8,516 nucleotides of DNA from Thermoplasmata archaeon (GTDB lineage: Archaea; Thermoplasmatota; Thermoplasmata; UBA10834). The notes under the pieces were generated by a model that saw nothing but the letters and a program-made list of their open reading frames with translations, did not search any database and was not told the DNA's origin. This document shows, piece by piece, positions 5,066 through 8,516 of this stretch. Each line of letters opens with the position of its first letter. Position 1 is the stretch's first letter. The stretch lies in NCBI GenBank assembly GCA_025457845.1, contig JALOTO010000078.1, positions 1-8,516 of the forward strand, given 5' to 3'. Both the position numbers and the translations under genes were made by a program.

Positions 5066-5617
5066 GTGTGCCAACTGAAGATACTAGTCACGACCGGGAT
5101 GCCTGGCTCAGGGAAGGAGGAGTTCCTCACGTGCTGCCAGGCACGCGGTGCCAAGGTCGTCCGGATGGGGGACGTCGTCAGGGCGAAGGCCAAGGAGTTC
5201 GGGCTCGACTCGTCCGACCAGAGCGTCGGGAACCTCGCGACCGAGGAGAGGAAGCGGTACGGGAAGGACGTCTGGGCGAAGAGGACCATCCCGTTCGTCG
5301 GAGGGGACCTGGTGGTCATAGACGGCGCGCGCGGCATGGAGGAGATCCGCGCCTTCAAGAACGCCTTCGGCGAGGACCTCAAGATCGTCGCGATCCACGC
5401 ATCACCGAAGGTCAGGTTCGAGCGGCTCAAGGCGAGGGCGAGGCCCGACTCCCCCGCGAAGCTCTCCGACTTCGAGACGAGGGACCGGCGGGAGCTGGAC
5501 TGGGGCCTGGGCGAGGTCATCGCGCTCTCGGACCACATGGTGGACAACTCCTCGACGCTCGAGGACCTCAGGCGCGAGGTCGACAGGATGCTCGACATGG
5601 TCCTGGGCAAGAGGTGA
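5066..5617 (+). CDS. UPF0200-family P-loop nucleotide kinase-like protein
   Basis: A 183-aa P-loop NTPase related to adenylate and dephospho-CoA kinases and placed in the archaeal UPF0200 family. Walker A is GMPGSGKE (11-18), with glutamate where most kinases have Ser/Thr; I believe some other members share this but could not check. Further marks are RMGDVVRAKAKEFG (33-46), a Walker-B-like segment LVVIDGARGMEEI (82-94), HASPKVRFERLKARARPDSP (111-130) resembling a nucleotide lid, and RDRRELDWGLGEVI (139-152) with the family's RDxREL-WG signature. The start is GTG at 5066, one leaderless spacing from the TATA box. A CTG at 5075 would give MKILVTTGMPGSGK, the more usual beginning. The substrate is not known. 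An unknown 83-aa gene follows after 19 nt, probably in the same operon. Confidence 0.85.
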   Translation: MCQLKILVTTGMPGSGKEEFLTCCQARGAKVVRMGDVVRAKAKEFGLDSSDQSVGNLATEERKRYGKDVWAKRTIPFVGGDLVVIDGARGMEEIRAFKNAFGEDLKIVAIHASPKVRFERLKARARPDSPAKLSDFETRDRRELDWGLGEVIALSDHMVDNSSTLEDLRREVDRMLDMVLGKR

Positions 5618-5636
5618 GGGGACGGAGTTCCTCGCG

Positions 5637-5888
5637 GTGAAGCCCTGCAGGCACGACGCCTTCGAGGCGGTGCCGAGACGCAAGGTGGAGCTGGACCTCG
5701 ACCAGTGCGAGAGGAGGCTCCGGGCCGCCGGCTACGAGATCCTCTCCAACGCAGGGGTCATGCTCGTCGTCAGGCGCGGCGTCGAGATCACCGTCTACCC
5801 CCACGGGAGGCTGCTCATCCACCCCGTGAAGGGGCGCGACGAGGCCCTCAGGACCGCGTCCGAGATCTTCTCGTCGCTCGGCCTCTGA
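5637..5888 (+). CDS. Small conserved-looking protein of unknown function
   Basis: An 83-aa protein that I cannot name. It starts with GTG at 5637, with GGAG (5624-5627) 9 nt upstream, and lies 19 nt behind the P-loop kinase gene, so the two are likely co-transcribed. It has two cysteines (C4 and C24), a basic segment PRRKVELDLDQCERRLRAAG (13-32), then predicted strands VMLVVRRGVEITVYP (41-55) and GRLLIHPV (57-64), and an amphipathic helix RDEALRTASEIFSSLG (67-82). The strand-strand-'G-(K/R)-L-L-I'-helix layout resembles one half-repeat of a TBP-like fold; that is a weak pattern resemblance, not an identification. No signal peptide or membrane segment is seen, so it should be cytoplasmic. Codon use matches its neighbours, which supports a real gene. 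Confidence 0.72.
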   Translation: MKPCRHDAFEAVPRRKVELDLDQCERRLRAAGYEILSNAGVMLVVRRGVEITVYPHGRLLIHPVKGRDEALRTASEIFSSLGL

Positions 5889-5911
5889 TGCCTGGGCATT
5901 CCGCGGTTCCG

Positions 5912-5920
5912 ATTATATAC
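5912..5920 (+). promoter_or_regulatory. TATA box of the ABC exporter operon
   Basis: ATTATATAC is the best TATA match in the window. Transcription should start about 26 nt on, near 5942, which leaves a leader of about 22 nt before the ATG at 5965. Unlike the pyrB and kinase promoters, this one makes a leadered mRNA, and a Shine-Dalgarno site (GGAGG, 5951-5955) is accordingly present. Confidence 0.65.
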
Positions 5921-5950
5921 CCCCTAGCCGCTCGCTTCTTCGGCCCGATG

Positions 5951-5955
5951 GGAGG
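5951..5955 (+). promoter_or_regulatory. Ribosome binding site of the ABC ATPase gene
   Basis: GGAGG ends 9 nt before the ATG at 5965 and supports that start. It lies inside the short leader predicted from the TATA box at 5912-5920. Confidence 0.65.
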
Positions 5956-5964
5956 GTACCATAC

Positions 5965-6890
<926 letters not shown>

Positions 6891-6891
<1 letters not shown>

Positions 6892-8032
6892 TGAAGATGG
6901 AGGAGAAAACGGCCCACCACGGCATACCATCCGACATGGCCCAGGTCCCCATAGTCTGGAGGTACGAGCTACTGAAATACCTCAGGTCCAAGAGGATAGT
7001 CGCTGCCGTCGCGATAGTCCTCCTCATCATGGCGCTGATCTACGTCATCCCCCCGGCGCTCGGCCACCCGTACAAGGGGACCGACACGCAGGTCGAGCTC
7101 CGTACAAGGGGACCGACACGCAGGTCGAGCTCGACGTCACTTCGGTCGGCGCCATCGGATGGCAGCCTTCCATGCCTCTGACCATCGAGGGCGTGGCCAT
7201 ACTCGACAGGACGCAGATAGATGCCGGCAGCCTCGAGCTGTTCTCCGACGGCGCGCCGTACTCGTCCGAGGGAGGGGCCGTCTGGAGCCTCACCGAGATG
7301 GAGGTCAGCGGTGCGAGCGCCAACGTCATCCTGTTCATGGAGAACACGACAGGCCACGAGATCACCGCGACCTACGAGTGGTACACCGACCCGGCCGATT
7401 TCGAGTCGGGCTTCCTCAGCTTCGCGGGGATGCTCGTCATGATATGCGCCACGTTCTTCGGCGCGGACGCGATAGTCAGCGAGTTCCAGGGGAGGACAGG
7501 CTACCTGGTCTTCCCCAACCCGATCAAGAGGTCCACCCTGTTCCTGGGGAAGTTCGCGGCGAGCATGACATCGTCCATAATGCTCATCGGACTCCTGTAC
7601 GTAGGGGTCGCGGTCCTGTCCCTTTTCGCATCCCGGGGAGTGGACGACGACTTCCTGCTCTCGTTCGCCTTCGCGGTCGAGTACCTTCTCGCGGCCATGG
7701 CCGTGGCCTACGTGATCAGCTCGGTCCTCAAGGGGTCGACCGGGGCCATCGTCCTGACCTTCTTCATGTTCCTGATGATCCTGCCGATAGTCGACGGGAT
7801 GAGCATGGTTGCCGGGGTCAAGGTCGAGGGGTCCCTGACGTTCGCGGCCGGGACGGTGCAGTACATACTGTACGATCCCTACCCGACGGACACGACCATG
7901 GAGGTCCCGGGCATGACGTTCAGCAGCTTCTATCCCGACCCGGGCACAGCCGCGGTCGTGATGGCATGCTACGCGGCGATAGGCCTGGTGCTGGGCATGG
8001 TGCTGTTCAAGAGGAAGCAGCTGGTGGGCTAG
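6891..8032 (+). pseudogene. ABC-2 type permease, frameshifted by a 32-bp tandem duplication
   Basis: The membrane partner of the ATPase. As given, the frame from ATG 6891 runs 70 correct residues, enters the second repeat copy out of frame and stops at 7181 (96 aa). The remainder is open in another frame to 8032, with an internal ATG at 7172. Deleting one 32-bp copy restores 369 aa. Restored numbering gives TM1 about 36-55, an extracytoplasmic domain about 60-160, and five more TM helices (about 163-181, 215-236, 243-267, 273-296, 342-362). The segment EFQGRTGYLVFPNPIKRS (187-204) is the cytoplasmic coupling region typical of ABC-2 permeases. ATG 6897 has the better spacing from GAGGTG (6885-6890), so the true start may be there. 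No other lesion is seen and codon use is normal up to the stop. The break is therefore recent, phase-variable, or a sequencing or assembly error. Confidence 0.85.
7069..7132 (+). repeat. Perfect 32-bp tandem duplication inside the permease gene
   Basis: Bases 7069-7100 and 7101-7132 are identical, each starting CGTACAAGGGGACC and ending GTCGAGCTC. The match extends one base to the left (7068/7100), so the direct-repeat event spans 7068-7132. Because 32 is not a multiple of three, two copies shift the frame. One copy (or four) would keep it, while two or three break it. Confidence 0.97.
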
Positions 8033-8516
8033 GTTCCGACGGCGGAGGCGGCGGTGGCGGATAGGGCCCGAATGCCGCGCCCCGCGTCTTGACCACGTCC
8101 ACCGCCCTCAGGAAGTCCTTCTTGGTCACGATTCCGACCAGCTGTCCCCGGTGGACCACGACGAGCCTGCCTATGCGCCTCTCCGACATCAGGTGCAGGG
8201 CGACCTCCGCGTCCATCACGGGTTCCACCGTCACGACCTGCCTGGTCATGATGTCCCCGACCCTGGCCTCATGGAGCCTGTCCCTGGGGACCTTCTGCGC
8301 GTCGGTCAGGGTGACGACGCCGACTAGCCCGCCCGCGGTCACGGGGAACCCCGTGTGCCTCGTGGCGAAGATCATGTCGAGGAGCTGCTGCACCGACATC
8401 TCGGGGTGCACGACCATCACGGGCGCGCTCATGATGTGCCCGACCTTCAGGCCGGTCAGGCTCTCCGAGACTATGGTCGATTGCTCCTCCTCGGTGGCGC
8501 CGAAGTAGACGAAGAA
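8007..8516 (-). CDS. CBS-pair protein, probable C-terminal part of a site-2 protease-like M50 peptidase (partial)
   Basis: The frame is open from the right edge to a TGA at 8007, giving 169 visible residues. It begins FFVYFGATEEEQSTIVSESL, the 'F-x-Y-x-G-A-x-E-E-E' segment that joins the membrane protease domain to the CBS pair in archaeal M50/site-2 proteases; the protease motifs (HExxH) would lie outside the window. CBS1 spans about 24-80 (VGHIMSAPVMVVHPEMSVQQ to GGLVGVVTLTDAQ) and CBS2 about 84-142 (VGDIMTRQVVTVEPVMDAEV to GQLVGIVTKKDFLRAV). CBS pairs usually bind adenosyl nucleotides and regulate the attached domain. The tail has seven consecutive prolines (153-159) followed by SEPSPPAASS. 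An ATG at 8432 is internal, because conserved sequence continues upstream of it. The 3' end overlaps the permease end by 26 nt on the other strand. The CBS call is firm; the protease assignment is probable. Confidence 0.82.
   Translation of the reverse strand, partial: FFVYFGATEEEQSTIVSESLTGLKVGHIMSAPVMVVHPEMSVQQLLDMIFATRHTGFPVTAGGLVGVVTLTDAQKVPRDRLHEARVGDIMTRQVVTVEPVMDAEVALHLMSERRIGRLVVVHRGQLVGIVTKKDFLRAVDVVKTRGAAFGPYPPPPPPPSEPSPPAASS

Noticed and set aside
8040..8060. GGC/GGA-type repeat as a possible structural or regulatory repeat
   Set aside because: It is the codon run for the seven prolines of the CBS protein read on the opposite strand, so it needs no separate explanation.
8007..8432. 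The CBS protein as a complete 141-aa gene starting at ATG 8432
   Set aside because: The same frame continues without a stop to the window edge with family-typical sequence (FVYFGATEEEQ) before that ATG, and no RBS stands at the right distance, so the ATG is internal.

Overview
The window looks archaeal: a GC-rich euryarchaeote, possibly of the Thermoplasmata or Methanomassiliicoccales type, though the lineage is an inference. The signs are TATA-box promoters (some with a BRE-like GAAAG) about 26-28 nt upstream of start codons, which implies leaderless transcripts; ribosome binding sites of the AGGTGAT type inside operons; an archaeal pyrB-pyrI pair; an archaeal-type P-loop kinase of the UPF0200 family; an HTH regulator of TrmB/COG3355 type; and an AOR-family protein. 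The window is almost fully coding and has no RNA genes, insertion sequences or CRISPR arrays that I can see.

Left part (1-1564, minus strand): a tight five-gene sulfur-relay operon. In transcription order it reads tusA, a DsrE2-like gene, a DsrH/TusB-like gene, a DsrE/TusD-like gene and a DsrF/TusC-like gene that runs off the left edge. Such proteins pass persulfide sulfur along conserved cysteines. A divergent winged-helix regulator (1672-2031, plus) shares the roughly 107 bp intergenic region with the operon and probably controls it.

Middle (2111-5018, plus): pyrB and pyrI, both subunits of aspartate carbamoyltransferase with a 4-nt overlap, followed with almost no gaps by a two-cluster ferredoxin and a strikingly short relative of aldehyde:ferredoxin oxidoreductase (389 aa against about 600). 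The short protein keeps all four Fe-S cysteines but lacks much of the C-terminal half. A new promoter then drives a UPF0200/adenylate-kinase-like P-loop protein (5066-5617) and an 83-aa protein of unknown function (5637-5888).

Right part (5965-8516): an ABC-2 type export system, ATPase then permease, with its own TATA box. The permease reading frame is broken by a perfect 32-bp tandem duplication (7069-7132); removing one copy restores a full 369-aa membrane protein. Convergent to it, overlapping by 26 nt, is the C-terminal part of a CBS-domain protein, probably a site-2 protease of peptidase family M50, with a polyproline tail; it runs off the right edge.

Most worth a second look: the frame-breaking duplication, the miniature AOR with its ferredoxin partner in a pyrimidine operon, and the sulfur-relay operon with its divergent cysteine-containing regulator.
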